5,800 bases of DNA from Streptosporangiaceae bacterium (GTDB lineage: Bacteria > Actinomycetota > Actinomycetes > Streptosporangiales > Streptosporangiaceae), in assembly GCA_030039095.1 (NCBI GenBank), contig JASHQP010000241.1, forward strand, positions 1-5,800, written 5' to 3'. This document shows positions 5,765 to 5,800 of the stretch, piece after piece. Both the position numbers and the translations under genes were made by a program. The notes below the pieces were generated by a model. The model did not search any database. It was not told the DNA's origin and was given only the letters and a program-made list of their open reading frames with translations. Position 1 is the first letter of the stretch. Each line of letters starts with the position of its first letter.

Positions 5765-5800
5765 ATGCCAGCTCTCCCGCCCGCAGCCTGGGCCGACGTC
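5765..5800 (+). CDS. Start of an unidentified gene, cut by the window edge
   Basis: Twelve codons are visible, reading MPALPPAAWADV. The ATG follows GAGGA (5757-5761) after only 3 bases, a slightly tight but plausible ribosome binding site, and it lies downstream of the promoter-like pair at 5698-5726. Third positions are G/C rich apart from two early codons. The product cannot be identified. Some actinomycete insertion-sequence transposases begin with a similar MPALP start, but twelve residues are too few to claim this. Confidence 0.45.
   Translation, partial: MPALPPAAWADV

Noticed and set aside
1..5800. tRNA, rRNA, CRISPR array or complete insertion sequence
   Set aside because: No regularly spaced direct repeats, no tRNA-like arms and no transposase with flanking terminal repeats were seen.

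Overview
The window is high-GC DNA with strong G/C bias at third codon positions, GTG/TTG starts, tight stop/start overlaps and a leaderless-type promoter. Its proteins (a lipoprotein with an Actinobacteria-type lipobox region, a peptidoglycan-binding HlyD-like adaptor, a NarL-type sensor/regulator pair) point to a Gram-positive actinomycete of the Streptomyces/Streptosporangiales kind. Genus cannot be fixed from the sequence.

Layout. Positions 1-2935 hold a minus-strand operon, read right to left: a small lipoprotein with a duplicated Cys-His motif, a membrane-anchored adaptor with an embedded peptidoglycan-binding domain, a LolD/MacB-type ABC ATPase, and the N-terminal third of a MacB/FtsX-type permease that runs off the left edge. 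Each gene overlaps the next by 1-4 bases, so they are almost certainly co-transcribed and translationally coupled. Positions 2936-3102 are a divergent intergenic region with several copies of a GGTGA element and a good leaderless -10 box. Positions 3103-5168 hold a plus-strand two-component system: a polytopic HisKA_3 histidine kinase and a NarL/LuxR-type response regulator, again joined by a 4-base overlap.

Positions 5169-5764 carry no intact gene. They hold the C-terminal tail of what looks like a decayed Rpn/PD-(D/E)XK-like protein, a second short coding-like block in another frame, and then an AT-rich promoter with a palindrome in its spacer. That promoter serves an unidentified ORF beginning at 5765 and cut by the right edge.

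Working model: the two-component system senses an envelope or drug stress and controls the divergent exporter operon, probably through the GGTGA elements. The ATPase and permease drive a mechanotransmission-type exporter, the adaptor links it to the cell wall, and the lipoprotein may be a surface sensor, substrate-capture or accessory factor. The families of adaptor, ATPase, permease and two-component system are known. The role of the duplicated-motif lipoprotein and its link to the exporter are the least explained parts.
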